A stretch of DNA of 64,000 bases from Streptococcus canis (GTDB lineage Bacteria; Bacillota; Bacilli; Lactobacillales; Streptococcaceae). Positions within the stretch are counted from its first letter, which is position 1, and each line of letters begins with the position of its first letter. The stretch lies in the NCBI RefSeq assembly GCF_900636575.1, contig NZ_LR134293.1:989001-1053000 (forward strand), in the 5' to 3' direction. A model generated the notes under the pieces. That model was not told the origin of the DNA. It did not search any database and worked only from the letters and a program-made list of their open reading frames with translations. Shown in pieces: positions 36,732 to 45,923 of this stretch. The position numbers and the translations under genes were made by a program.

Positions 36732-38955
36732 AGAAACCTTTTTGGTGGACGGGATGACTTGTGCGTCTTGTGCCTTAACCATTGAAAAAGCGGTTAATCA
36801 ATTACCAGAGGTGGACAAGGCTGTTGTGAACTTGGCTACTGAAAAACTATCGGTTGAATTTGCTGCTGATAAGTTAGCAGCTAGCAATATTATTCAAGCT
36901 GTGGAGGCTGCAGGCTACGGTGCTAGTGTTTTGGATGCCAGTAAGCAACAGAATCCCTTAGAACGTCAGGAGCAAGAGGTGGCTACTATTTGGCATCGAT
37001 TCTTGTGGTCTGCTGCCTTTACTCTTCCGTTATTGTATTTAGCCATGGGGCACATGGTAGGTTTTTGGTTGCCAACATTGTTGCAGCCCCAGCTTCATCC
37101 CGTCCTTTATAGTGTTAGTCAACTGCTACTAACCTTGCCAGTTCTTTTTATAAACCGTCATTATTATGACAATGGTTTTAGGGCCTTGTTTAGAGGGCAT
37201 CCCAATATGGATTCTTTAGTTGCCTTAGCAACCAGCTTTGCCTTTCTTTATAGTCTTTACGGAAGCCTTTATATTGTTTTAGGTCAGGTTCAGTTTGTCC
37301 ATTCCCTTTATTTTGAATCAGTTGTGGTGATTTTGACCCTTATTCGTTTAGGGAAGTATTTTGAAATCCGGTCTAAAGGGCGGACATCTCAAGCTATTCA
37401 AAAACTCATGTCTTTAAAGGCCACGGAGGTTAGGGTTTGGCGTGATAAGCAATGGCAATTGCTTTCCTTGGAGGAAGTGACTTATGATGATCTTGTCCTT
37501 ATTCAGCCAGGGGAAAAAGTGTCAGTTGATGGTGTGATTATAGAGGGTCACAGTAGTCTGGACGAATCCTTTTTGACAGGAGAAAGTTTGCCTGTTGATA
37601 AGCATGAAAATGACAAGGTTTTTGCTGGGACTTTAAATGGTCAAGGGGCTCTGACCGTTAAGCCAACTAAGTTTGGGAATGATACACTGCTAGCACATAT
37701 CATTCAATTAGTGGAAGAAGCTCAAGAAAACAAGGCACCTATTGCTGCTATGGCAGATAAGGTATCAGGCATTTTTGTGCCAGTGGTGTTAATTTTGGCA
37801 CTTTTGACAGGATGTTTCTGGTTGTTTGTTATGCAAGAAAGCCTCCGTTTTAGTTTGACAACCGCCATTGCTGTGCTAGTGATTGCTTGCCCTTGTGCTT
37901 TAGGGTTAGCAACGCCAACAGCGATTATGGTTGGGACAGGTCGTGCTGCAGAGAATGGTATTCTCGTTAAAGGTGGCCATATTCTGGAAGGAGCACATCA
38001 GCTAACGACTATTGTTTTTGATAAAACAGGAACCATTACAGAAGGTAAAGCTAGTTTGCAACAGATTATTTCCTTTTCTGAGGACAATCATCTTGTTTTG
38101 CAAGAAGCCGCTTCATTAGAACGTTATTCTCAACACCCTTTGGGTCAGGCACTTGTTCGTGCTGCTGAAGAAGCTGGCTACCAGAGTTTACTGGTAGATC
38201 AGTTTGAGTCTTTGACAGGGCTTGGCTTAACAGGGCAACTTAATGGTAACCACCTAGCAGTTGGTAATGAAGCCTTGATGACACGACTTGCTGTTGATTT
38301 AACTTCTTCTCATCGAGCCTTTGAAAAGGCAGCTAGTGAAGGACAGACTGTTGTGTATTATGCTAAAAATGGTCAACTACAAGCCCTCTTTTTAATTGCT
38401 GACGCTGTAAAGAAAGATAGTCGAGCTACTATCAAAGCCCTGCATAAGATGGGCCTTCAGACAGTCATGTTGACAGGAGATAATGACGCCACAGCAAGGA
38501 CCATTGCCAATCAAGTGGGAATTACTAATGTGGTTAGTCAAGTCCTTCCTCATCAGAAGGCAGATGTCATTGCTAACTTGCAAGCAGACGGAAAAAAAGT
38601 GGCCATGGTAGGAGATGGGATCAATGACGCTCCTGCCCTTGCCCTAGCTGATATTGGAATAGCTATGGGATCAGGTACGGATATTGCCATTGAGTCGGCA
38701 GATATGATTCTGATGAAACCTGATATGTTGGATTTGGTCAAAGCCTTGTCATTAAGTCGAGCAACGATGACTATTGTTAAAGAGAATTTGTTTTGGGCTT
38801 TTATTTATAATATTGTCATGATACCAGTTGCTATGGGAATCTTTCATCTCATTGGTGGTCCGCTCTTAAATCCCATGCTAGCTGGTTTGGCCATGAGTTT
38901 GAGTTCGGTGTCAGTTGTCTTAAATGCACTGCGATTAAAACGAAAACCTATTTAA
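36724..38955 (+). CDS. copA: Copper-exporting P-type ATPase CopA
   Basis: 743-residue P1B-type ATPase that pumps Cu+ out of the cell. In order: an N-terminal metal-binding domain with GMTCASC (residues 9-15), transmembrane helices, the TGES actuator loop (LDESFLTGESLPV), the copper channel motif CPC in IACPCALGLATPTA, the phosphorylated Asp in DKTGTITEG, the HP of QHPLGQA, and GDGINDAPALA. One N-terminal metal-binding domain only. Second gene of copYAZ. Confidence 0.96.
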   Translation: MTKETFLVDGMTCASCALTIEKAVNQLPEVDKAVVNLATEKLSVEFAADKLAASNIIQAVEAAGYGASVLDASKQQNPLERQEQEVATIWHRFLWSAAFTLPLLYLAMGHMVGFWLPTLLQPQLHPVLYSVSQLLLTLPVLFINRHYYDNGFRALFRGHPNMDSLVALATSFAFLYSLYGSLYIVLGQVQFVHSLYFESVVVILTLIRLGKYFEIRSKGRTSQAIQKLMSLKATEVRVWRDKQWQLLSLEEVTYDDLVLIQPGEKVSVDGVIIEGHSSLDESFLTGESLPVDKHENDKVFAGTLNGQGALTVKPTKFGNDTLLAHIIQLVEEAQENKAPIAAMADKVSGIFVPVVLILALLTGCFWLFVMQESLRFSLTTAIAVLVIACPCALGLATPTAIMVGTGRAAENGILVKGGHILEGAHQLTTIVFDKTGTITEGKASLQQIISFSEDNHLVLQEAASLERYSQHPLGQALVRAAEEAGYQSLLVDQFESLTGLGLTGQLNGNHLAVGNEALMTRLAVDLTSSHRAFEKAASEGQTVVYYAKNGQLQALFLIADAVKKDSRATIKALHKMGLQTVMLTGDNDATARTIANQVGITNVVSQVLPHQKADVIANLQADGKKVAMVGDGINDAPALALADIGIAMGSGTDIAIESADMILMKPDMLDLVKALSLSRATMTIVKENLFWAFIYNIVMIPVAMGIFHLIGGPLLNPMLAGLAMSLSSVSVVLNALRLKRKPI

Positions 38956-38967
38956 GGAGAAAGAGAA

Positions 38968-39171
38968 ATGGAAAAGAGTTATCAAATTAAGGGAATGAAG
39001 TGTGATGGTTGTGTCAAAACCGTCACTGAAAAATTAACAGCTATTCCTGGTGTAGATGCTGTGGAAGTGAATTTGGAAAAGGGAGAAGTTAAGGTAACAG
39101 GTTATCCTCTCACTCTTTTCTTGAAGCGAGCGCTGAAAGGAACTAAATTTGAATTGAACAAGTTGCCTTAG
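38968..39171 (+). CDS. copZ: Copper chaperone CopZ
   Basis: 67-residue ferredoxin-like copper carrier that delivers Cu+ to CopA or CopY. Metal-binding site is MKCDGCVKTV (CxxC at residues 12-15). 12 bases after copA; a strong terminator follows. Confidence 0.94.
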   Translation: MEKSYQIKGMKCDGCVKTVTEKLTAIPGVDAVEVNLEKGEVKVTGYPLTLFLKRALKGTKFELNKLP

Positions 39172-39187
39172 GCTTGTTTTAACGATG

Positions 39188-39228
39188 ATGACAAGGGGTT
39201 CAAGTGACGTTGAGCCTCTTTTTGTCAT
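39188..39228 (+). terminator. copYAZ terminator
   Basis: ATGACAA..TTCAA/TTGA..TTGTCAT nested stem with a T-run on the 3' arm, shortly after copZ. Confidence 0.7.
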
Positions 39229-39350
39229 GTCTAAAGGAGTCAGTCAATGTTTGTCTCTAGTCCAATACTTCTGTTGTTAGGTAGTAGGTCTAGCCACCTC
39301 AGCTAAACTTTTTGAATTTCCTAGATCTCGGGAAGACTCCTTTGATTCAG

Positions 39351-39386
39351 AAAAAAGCCTCTTGACAAATAAGGATTGCCAAGAGG
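39351..39386 (-). terminator. lacR.1 terminator
   Basis: Minus strand CCTCTTG/CAAGAGG hairpin followed by CTTTTTT, after the repressor gene. Confidence 0.75.
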
Positions 39387-39429
39387 TCTTTGGGCTTATT
39401 TTTAATATCTGATCGCTAAGCAGATGGGT

Positions 39430-40200
39430 TCAGTCGCTCTTTTTCTTAGCAACTAAGACTTGGGTAAACTGGTTATAGCGTTCCACCATGTCATCGGTAA
39501 TTTGCGAATCTGTCACAACGGCATCAATATCATCTAAATGGTAAAAAATGAAAAAGTCGTAGGCATTGAATTTTTGGTTATCTACCAAGAGGTATTTTTC
39601 AATAGAATTATTAAAGGCTAGTTTTTGAATTTCCCCTTCGGTTTCACTGTAAGTAGCAATGTCGTTTTTATAAATGCCATTGCAACTAATAAAGGCTTTG
39701 GCAAATTTTAAGGAGGAGATATTTTGACTGGCAAGGGACCCAACAAAAGCTCCGGTAATGGATCGGTATTCACCACCGATCAGAATTAGGTCAACGGTTT
39801 CGCTATCCTGAAGAATAGTAAAGACGGGGAGGCTATTGGTTACAATACGAATCTGACGATTTTTTAATTGCTCAGCAAAAAATTCTAGGGTGGTTCCAGG
39901 GCCAATGAAGATGGTTTCTCCGTCATTGACCAATTGAGTTGCATAAGAAGCTAACTCACGTTTTTCTTTTGTTTGAACGGTTTGCTTCTCAGTATTTGAC
40001 CGTTCTTTTTTGTTAGGCATGGTAATGCTCTGTGCCCCTCCATGGATACGGATTAATTTTCCTGCTTTTTCCAGTTCATCTAAATCTCTGCGAACCGTCA
40101 TATCAGAGACATTTAAGGTCTCAATAATGTCATTGACCGTGATAATACCTTTCTCATTGACTTTTTCAATAATTGTCAGAAGTCTTTCTCTTTTTAACAT
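39430..40200 (-). CDS. lacR.1: DeoR-family transcriptional repressor LacR.1
   Basis: 256-residue DeoR/GlpR-type repressor: an N-terminal helix-turn-helix (ERLLTIIEKVNEKGIITVNDIIETLNVSDMTVRRDLDELEKAGKLIRIHGGA) and a sugar-phosphate-binding domain (GETIFIGPGTT, LILIGGEYR). In streptococci LacR responds to tagatose-6-phosphate and controls the lac genes. Divergent from the PTS/lacABCD.1 operon. Strong GGAGGT ribosome binding site. Gene symbol assigned by position. Confidence 0.85.
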   Translation of the reverse strand: MLKRERLLTIIEKVNEKGIITVNDIIETLNVSDMTVRRDLDELEKAGKLIRIHGGAQSITMPNKKERSNTEKQTVQTKEKRELASYATQLVNDGETIFIGPGTTLEFFAEQLKNRQIRIVTNSLPVFTILQDSETVDLILIGGEYRSITGAFVGSLASQNISSLKFAKAFISCNGIYKNDIATYSETEGEIQKLAFNNSIEKYLLVDNQKFNAYDFFIFYHLDDIDAVVTDSQITDDMVERYNQFTQVLVAKKKSD

Positions 40201-40263
40201 CTGAAGACCTCCTTCCTAATGTGTTTGCTTAGGATTATCATAGCATATAACGTTTTAGATTTC

Positions 40264-40297
40264 AATAAAACAAAAATAATAAAACAAAAAATAAACA
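40264..40297. promoter_or_regulatory. Tandem LacR-operator-like repeats
   Basis: AATAAAACAAAAA occurs at 40264-40276 and again at 40278-40290 (14-base period), followed by AAAATAAACA (40288-40297), the complement of TGTTTATTTT, an exact fit to the LacR motif TGTTTNWTTT. Situated between the divergent lacR.1 and PTS genes. Confidence 0.55.
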
Positions 40298-40324
40298 TAA
40301 ATAGATATTTTTTTGAAAAATATG

Positions 40325-40372
40325 TTGATTTTTGTTTGTTGGTATACTATAATGGTTGTGTAAACGGTTGCT
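40325..40372 (+). promoter_or_regulatory. lac.1 operon promoter with cre-like site
   Basis: -35 TTGATT (40325-40330), 17-base spacer, -10 TATAAT (40348-40353). GTGTAAACGGTTGCT (40358-40372) resembles cre (12 of 15) and covers the transcript start, which would suit CcpA repression. Confidence 0.7.
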
Positions 40373-40430
40373 AGATGTTGATTCAAGATTTGGTAGCAGC
40401 TAAAAAATAATTGTAGAAAGGTGATACGGA

Positions 40431-40904
40431 GTGTTTCCTAATATTCTATTTACTGAAGCAAGGACGCAGGCAGAGCTTTTTGACTTTGTTGCTAGCTACT
40501 TGGAAAAGGCTGGTTATGTGACGCAAGGGTACCATCAGGCTTTGGTGGAGCGTGAGGCGGTATTTCCGACAGGACTCAAAGTGGACCTCAAAGATGGGTC
40601 AGATATTTTGTATGCGGCTATTCCGCATACAGAAACCAAGTATTGCTTGGTTGATCAAGTGGTCTATGTTAGAAATAGTCAGGCCCTTGTTTTTAAGCAC
40701 ATGATTAACCCAGAAGAAGACTGTTTGGTAACGGATTTCTTCTTTATTATCAATAGTCAAAATGAGGGTCAAACGACGATCCTATCTAATCTCATTACTT
40801 TCTTTATTACTAAGGGGAATCTTAGCCATCTAGCCAGTCTAAAAGACAATAAACAAGCTATTTCAAACTATTTAATAGAAAAAGGAGTATTTCAGCATGA
40901 TTAA
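40431..40904 (+). CDS. PTS EIIA component, galactitol/fructose type
   Basis: 157-residue cytosolic phosphocarrier of the PTS EIIA-type 2 fold; the phospho-His is in LYAAIPHTETKYC (about residue 66). GTG start after AAAGGTG. First gene of the lac.1 operon and coupled by 8-base overlap to the EIIB gene. Together with EIIB and EIIC it forms a galactitol-family PTS that is thought to feed the tagatose-6-phosphate pathway here (likely galactose). Confidence 0.88.
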   Translation: MFPNILFTEARTQAELFDFVASYLEKAGYVTQGYHQALVEREAVFPTGLKVDLKDGSDILYAAIPHTETKYCLVDQVVYVRNSQALVFKHMINPEEDCLVTDFFFIINSQNEGQTTILSNLITFFITKGNLSHLASLKDNKQAISNYLIEKGVFQHD

Positions 40905-41202
40905 AATTCTAGCAGCCTGTGGGGCAGGTGTTAATTCAAGTCATCAAATTAAAGATGCTATCGAAAGCCAAATGAGTGATCGTGGCTATGATGTTCATTG
41001 TGATGCGGTGATGGTCAAAGACATCACAGAAGAATTGGTGTCTCGTTATGATATTTTCACACCTATTGCTAAGACCGATTTGGGATTTGATTTACCAATT
41101 CCAACAGTAGAAGCAGGGCCTATTCTTTACCGTATTCCTGTCATGAGTGAACCTGTTTTTGCTGAATTGGAGCGCGTGATTAAAGAAAACCATTTGCAGT
41201 AA
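40897..41202 (+). CDS. PTS EIIB component, galactitol family
   Basis: 101-residue EIIB with the phospho-Cys in ILAACGAGVNSSHQI (Cys8). It takes phosphate from the EIIA gene product and donates it to sugar in EIIC. Overlaps EIIA; EIIC follows 28 bases later. Confidence 0.9.
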   Translation: MIKILAACGAGVNSSHQIKDAIESQMSDRGYDVHCDAVMVKDITEELVSRYDIFTPIAKTDLGFDLPIPTVEAGPILYRIPVMSEPVFAELERVIKENHLQ

Positions 41203-41230
41203 GTCAAAAAAAACATAAGGAGACAAGATT

Positions 41231-42679
41231 ATGCAACCTTTTTTGGACGTTATTAACAAGGTTCTAGGCTTCCCTATTCAGTTGGGCTCAGGTGTAGTCA
41301 TGCTGATTGTTATGACAGGTTTAGCCATGATTTTCGGGGTTAAATTCACAAAGGCATTGGAAGGTGGGATTAAGTTAGCCATCGCCTTGACAGGAATTGG
41401 AGCCATTATTGGGATTTTGACAGGGGCTTTTTCAGAGTCTTTGCAGGCCTTTGTAAAAAACACTGGTATCAGTTTAAATATTATTGATGTGGGCTGGGCA
41501 CCGCTTGCAACAATTACCTGGGGTTCCCCTTATACCCTTTATTTCTTACTGGTGATGCTGGTGGTCAATATTGTCATGATTGTCATGAAGAAAACAGATA
41601 CCCTTGATGTCGATATTTTTGATATTTGGCACTTATCCATTACGGGCTTGCTGATTATGTGGTATGCCGCTCGCAATCATTTACCAGTTCTTGTGTCTCT
41701 TATCATTGCGACTGTAGCTGTTGTTCTTGTCGGGGTGCTTAAGATTATTAATTCTGACTTGATGAAACCGACCTTTGATGACCTGCTTGGGACAGGGGCT
41801 CAGTCACCGATGACTTCAACCCACATGAACTACATGATGAATCCTATTATTGTGTTGCTTGACAAGATTTTTGACAAGGTCTTTCCTGGACTAGATAAAT
41901 ATGATTTTGATGCTGCCAAATTGAACAAAAAAATTGGTTTTTGGGGCTCTAAATTTTTTATTGGGATGGTTCTAGGTTTTGTGATTGGGATTATGGGAGA
42001 TCCTCATTTCAGTGTTGAGTCTATCAGAAATTGGTTTGGTCTAGGATTTACAGCGGGTGCCTGTTTGGAACTTTTCTCTTTGATCGGTTCTTGGTTTATC
42101 GCAGCTGTTGAGCCCTTGTCACAAGGGATTACCAATTTTGCCAATGCTAGAATGCAAGGACGTCGTTTCAATATTGGTTTGGACTGGCCTTTCATTGCTG
42201 GTCGAGCTGAAATCTGGGCCTGTGCCAATATCCTTGCCCCAATCATGTTGATTGAAGCCGTTCTTCTTTCAAAAGTCGGCAATGGGATTTTACCACTGGC
42301 TGGAATTATTGCCATGGGGATGACACCAGCTCTTCTTGTGGTCACACGTGGTCGTTTGATTCGTATGATTATTTTTGGTTCTCTCTTATTGCCACTATTC
42401 CTCTTGTCAGGGACTATGATTGCCCCATTTGCGACAGAATTGGCTAAGAAAGTCGGGGCTTTCCCAGCAGGTGCGAGCGCTAGTTCCTTGATTACCCATT
42501 CAACACTTGAAGGACCAATGGAGAAAATCTTTGGCTATGTGATTGGTCAAGCGACAACAGGTCAGATTGCCTCAATTATTACACTAATTATTTTTGTGGT
42601 CATTTATCTAGGCCTCTTTGCTTGGTATGCTCAACAAATGAAGGCACGTAATGCTCAATATGCCAAAACAGTAAAATAA
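41231..42679 (+). CDS. PTS EIIC component, galactitol (GatC/SgcC) family
   Basis: 482-residue polytopic membrane permease with many hydrophobic helices and the family stretch GVKFTKALEGGIKLAIALTGIGAIIG near the start. Good AAGGAG ribosome binding site. Two hairpins follow it, before the lacA.1 gene, and may lower downstream expression. Confidence 0.9.
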   Translation: MQPFLDVINKVLGFPIQLGSGVVMLIVMTGLAMIFGVKFTKALEGGIKLAIALTGIGAIIGILTGAFSESLQAFVKNTGISLNIIDVGWAPLATITWGSPYTLYFLLVMLVVNIVMIVMKKTDTLDVDIFDIWHLSITGLLIMWYAARNHLPVLVSLIIATVAVVLVGVLKIINSDLMKPTFDDLLGTGAQSPMTSTHMNYMMNPIIVLLDKIFDKVFPGLDKYDFDAAKLNKKIGFWGSKFFIGMVLGFVIGIMGDPHFSVESIRNWFGLGFTAGACLELFSLIGSWFIAAVEPLSQGITNFANARMQGRRFNIGLDWPFIAGRAEIWACANILAPIMLIEAVLLSKVGNGILPLAGIIAMGMTPALLVVTRGRLIRMIIFGSLLLPLFLLSGTMIAPFATELAKKVGAFPAGASASSLITHSTLEGPMEKIFGYVIGQATTGQIASIITLIIFVVIYLGLFAWYAQQMKARNAQYAKTVK

Positions 42680-42709
42680 GAGTAGATTAGGTAACTAACT
42701 TAAAAAACT

Positions 42710-42757
42710 AGTGGGCAATAACAGATAACCCCAGAAGGTATCTGTTGCCTCCCCACT
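42710..42757 (+). other. Long hairpin after EIIC
   Basis: AGTGGG/CCCACT with inner ACAGATA/TATCTGT, about 16 bp in total, without a U-run. Position suggests an mRNA 3'-end stabiliser or processing site. Confidence 0.55.
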
Positions 42758-42790
42758 GACATGAAAAGAGTATTCCTCATTCAAGGCAAG

Positions 42791-42819
42791 GCGCTCTGTG
42801 GGAACCCGCAAGCGCTTTT
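42791..42819 (+). terminator. Possible partial terminator before lacA.1
   Basis: GCGCT/AGCGC with inner GTGGG/CCCGC, followed by TTTTC. Could partly end the PTS transcript. Confidence 0.5.
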
Positions 42820-42861
42820 CTTGAAAAGAATAATAAAAAACAAACAAAATCATTCAGAAAG

Positions 42862-42871
42862 TGTTTATTTT
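42862..42871 (+). promoter_or_regulatory. LacR-operator-like motif before lacA.1
   Basis: TGTTTATTTT, identical to the complement of the motif at 40288-40297. It suggests a second LacR site and perhaps an internal promoter, although no convincing -35/-10 pair was found. Confidence 0.45.
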
Positions 42872-42951
42872 ATTTTGGAACGCGTTTAGAAGGAGAATTT
42901 TTGAGGTTAACAAAATGCCTATAAACCGTTCATCATCACAAAGGAGAAGTT

Positions 42952-43377
42952 ATGGCTATTATTTTAGGTGCAGATGCACACGGAAATGCGTTGAAAGAGT
43001 TGATTAAAGGCTTTCTTCAAGAAGAAGGCTATGACATTATTGATGTGACTGACGTCAACAATGATTTTATTGATAATACGTTAGCAGTTGCTAAGGCGGT
43101 CAATGAAGCAGATGACCGTTTAGGCATTATGATTGATGCTTATGGAGCAGGGCCATTTATGGTCGCTACCAAAATCAAAGGGATGGTCGCTGCAGAAGTG
43201 TCAGATGAACGCTCCGCTTACATGACTCGTGGTCACAACAATGCCCGCATGATTACCATGGGAGCAGAAATTGTGGGGCAAGAATTGGCTAAGAATATTG
43301 CCAAAGGTTTTGTGACTGGTCACTACGATGGCGGTCGTCATCAAATTCGTGTTGACATGCTCAATAAAATGGCTTAA
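42952..43377 (+). CDS. lacA.1: Galactose-6-phosphate isomerase subunit LacA.1
   Basis: 141-residue RpiB-fold subunit; with LacB it converts galactose-6-phosphate to tagatose-6-phosphate. Motif [27 protein letters not shown] near the N-terminus. Follows AAAGGAG. The LacAB pair is made in adjacent genes with a 13-base gap. Confidence 0.93.
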   Translation: MAIILGADAHGNALKELIKGFLQEEGYDIIDVTDVNNDFIDNTLAVAKAVNEADDRLGIMIDAYGAGPFMVATKIKGMVAAEVSDERSAYMTRGHNNARMITMGAEIVGQELAKNIAKGFVTGHYDGGRHQIRVDMLNKMA

Positions 43378-43390
43378 GGGAGGAAAAAAG

Positions 43391-43906
43391 ATGAAAATTG
43401 CTATTGGATGTGACCATATTGTAACCAACGAGAAGATGGCCGTTTCTGATTTTTTGAAATCAAAAGGCTATGACGTTATTGATTGTGGCACCTATGACCA
43501 TACCCGCACCCATTATCCTATTTTTGGAAAAAAAGTTGGAGAGGCTGTGGTTAGTGGTCAAGCAGATTTGGGCATTTGTATTTGTGGAACGGGTGTTGGT
43601 ATTAATAATGCCGTAAACAAGGTGCCAGGTATTCGGTCAGCTCTTGTCAGAGATATGACAACAGCGCTTTATGCCAAGGAAGAATTGAATGCCAATGTGA
43701 TTGGCTTTGGTGGTAAAATCACTGGTGAACTGCTCATGTGTGATATTATCGAGGCATTTATCAAGGCAGAATACAAAGAAACCGAAGAGAATAAGAAGTT
43801 AATTGCTAAGATAGCTCACTTGGAAAGTCATAATGCCAACCAAGAAGATCCCGATTTCTTTACAGAATTTTTGGAAAAATGGGATCGTGGCGAGTATCAC
43901 GATTAG
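43391..43906 (+). CDS. lacB.1: Galactose-6-phosphate isomerase subunit LacB.1
   Basis: 171-residue RpiB-fold partner of LacA. The start [22 protein letters not shown] matches the family; [14 protein letters not shown] carries the phosphate-binding loop. ATG 43391 follows GGGAGGAAAA; the frame is open back to 43328 inside lacA.1. Confidence 0.93.
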   Translation: MKIAIGCDHIVTNEKMAVSDFLKSKGYDVIDCGTYDHTRTHYPIFGKKVGEAVVSGQADLGICICGTGVGINNAVNKVPGIRSALVRDMTTALYAKEELNANVIGFGGKITGELLMCDIIEAFIKAEYKETEENKKLIAKIAHLESHNANQEDPDFFTEFLEKWDRGEYHD

Positions 43907-43915
43907 GGAGAAGCG

Positions 43916-44869
43916 ATGATTTTAACGGTAACCTTAAACCCATCCATTGATATTTCCTATCCTCTAAACCGTCTGGCTTTGGACACGGTTAATCGTGTTG
44001 ACAGAACGACAAAAACAGCCGGTGGTAAGGGGCTGAATGTGACTAGAGTGTTAGCAGAAGCTGGTCAGTCAGTTGTGGCAACAGGATTTATTGGTGGGAA
44101 ACTGGGTGACTTTGTCATTCATCAGTTACAAGAACAGGGCATTTCTAACCAATTCTTCAAAATCAAAGGGGAAACGAGAAATTGTATTGCTGTTTTACAT
44201 GAAGGCATGCAGACAGAAATTTTGGAAGCTGGGCCCTGCATTGATGTGGACGAGGCCGAGGGCTTTTTGAACCACATGAGCATTATTGCTAAGCAGTTTG
44301 ATGTCTTAACCTTTTCAGGCAGTCTGCCTAAGGGACTGGCCGCTCACTATTATCAAGACTTGATTACTATGGCGAAAGCCTATGGTAGCAAAGTAGTTTT
44401 AGATTGCTCCGGTGCTCCTTTGAAAGCGGTACTGGCTGGCAAAGACAAGCCAACTGTTATCAAACCCAATTTGGAAGAATTGGAGGATTTGATAGGCCAA
44501 CCTGTCACATTAGATGAAGAACGTTTAGTCTCCTTGTTGAGCCAACCTTTATTTGAAGGGATAGAATGGATTATTGTTTCCCTTGGTGCCCAAGGGGCCT
44601 TTGCCAAACATTATAACAAGTTTTACCGTATTACCATTCCTAAAATTGAGGTAGTCAATCCGGTTGGATCTGGTGACGCTACTGTGGCAGGAATTGCTTG
44701 GGCTTTGGCAGAAGAAGATGACGATGAGACGCTCCTGAAAAAAGCCAATGTTTTAGGCATGTTAAACGCGCAAGAAGCAAGAACAGGTCATGTTAACATG
44801 GCTCATTTTGACAAACTATATCAAGAACTTCAGGTAAGAGAGGTAACACATGACAGTATCAGAAACTAA
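43916..44869 (+). CDS. lacC.1: Tagatose-6-phosphate kinase LacC.1
   Basis: PfkB/ribokinase-fold kinase making tagatose-1,6-bisphosphate. 317 residues with substrate-binding [13 protein letters not shown] (about 35-47) and the catalytic [14 protein letters not shown] near residue 250. A little longer than typical LacC (about 310) because of a C-terminal extension that overlaps the lacD.1 start by 20 bases. Confidence 0.93.
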   Translation: MILTVTLNPSIDISYPLNRLALDTVNRVDRTTKTAGGKGLNVTRVLAEAGQSVVATGFIGGKLGDFVIHQLQEQGISNQFFKIKGETRNCIAVLHEGMQTEILEAGPCIDVDEAEGFLNHMSIIAKQFDVLTFSGSLPKGLAAHYYQDLITMAKAYGSKVVLDCSGAPLKAVLAGKDKPTVIKPNLEELEDLIGQPVTLDEERLVSLLSQPLFEGIEWIIVSLGAQGAFAKHYNKFYRITIPKIEVVNPVGSGDATVAGIAWALAEEDDDETLLKKANVLGMLNAQEARTGHVNMAHFDKLYQELQVREVTHDSIRN

Positions 44870-45827
44870 AAAAGCTTATTTAGAAAAAGTCAGCCATCGT
44901 GGCATTATTTCGGCCTTAGCCTTTGACCAACGCGGTGCCCTAAAACGCATGATGGCAGCCCATCAGGAAACAGAACCAAGGGTTGAGCAAATGGAAGCCC
45001 TCAAGGTTTTGGTGTCAGAGGAGTTGACTCCCTATGCCTCCTCCATTTTGCTGGACCCTGAATATGGTCTACCAGCAACTAAGGTCCGTGATGAGAGTGC
45101 AGGCTTGCTTTTGGCCTATGAAAAAACAGGCTACGATGCCACAACAACCAGTCGCTTACCTGATTGTCTGGGAGAATGGTCCGTTAAGCGATTGAAAGAA
45201 GCTGGGGCAGATGCCATCAAATTTTTACTCTACTATGATGTGGATGGCAATGAACAGATTAACCTGCAAAAACAGGCCTACATTGAACGTATCGGTTCTG
45301 AGTGCACGGCAGAAGATATTCCTTTCTTTCTGGAAATATTGAGTTATGACGAAAACATTGCAGACAATAGCAGCGCAGCTTTTGCCAAGGTGAAAGCCCA
45401 TAAGGTCAACGGGGCAATGAAGGTATTCTCTGAGGAACGGTTTGGCATTGACGTATTGAAGGTGGAAGTCCCTGTTAACATGGCCTATGTGGACGGTTTT
45501 GCTAAAGGAGAAGTGCTTTATAGTCAGGCTGAAGCTGCCCAAGCCTTTCGAGATCAGGAAGCGGCTAGCCACCTGCCTTATATTTATTTGAGTGCAGGCG
45601 TATCTGCCCAACTCTTCCAAGAGACCTTGCGATTTGCGGCGGCAGCAGGTGCTAAATTCAATGGGGTGCTTTGTGGACGAGCCACCTGGTCAGGGGCTGT
45701 GCCAGTTTATATTAAAGAGGGCGAAGAAGCTGCTAGGAATTGGTTACGTACCGAAGGTTTCCAAAATATTGACGAGTTGAACAAGGTACTCGAAGAAACA
45801 GCTAGTCCTTGGACTGATAAAATCTAA
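44850..45827 (+). CDS. lacD.1: Tagatose-1,6-bisphosphate aldolase LacD.1
   Basis: 325-residue class I aldolase that splits tagatose bisphosphate to DHAP and glyceraldehyde-3-phosphate. Motifs: [14 protein letters not shown] near the start, [10 protein letters not shown] (about 65-75), and the Schiff-base Lys region in [16 protein letters not shown] (about 205). In S. pyogenes the chromosomal LacD.1 lost major catabolic importance and moonlights as a regulator that binds RopB and represses speB. Whether this copy does so cannot be told from sequence. Confidence 0.93.
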   Translation: MTVSETKKAYLEKVSHRGIISALAFDQRGALKRMMAAHQETEPRVEQMEALKVLVSEELTPYASSILLDPEYGLPATKVRDESAGLLLAYEKTGYDATTTSRLPDCLGEWSVKRLKEAGADAIKFLLYYDVDGNEQINLQKQAYIERIGSECTAEDIPFFLEILSYDENIADNSSAAFAKVKAHKVNGAMKVFSEERFGIDVLKVEVPVNMAYVDGFAKGEVLYSQAEAAQAFRDQEAASHLPYIYLSAGVSAQLFQETLRFAAAAGAKFNGVLCGRATWSGAVPVYIKEGEEAARNWLRTEGFQNIDELNKVLEETASPWTDKI

Positions 45828-45923
45828 GGAAGAAACAGTAACGAAGACCAAATATTTTGGAAAGGGTATAGCAGCTTAAAAAAGCAGGTGAACCATTAGC
45901 TTTGGTTAAGAAATGGAGACAGC

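Noticed and set aside
42872..42951. Independent promoter and cre site before lacA.1 (TTTTGGAACGCGTTTAG)
   Set aside because: AACGCGTT is palindromic but does not fit cre, and TTGAGG/TATAAA have a 13-base spacer.
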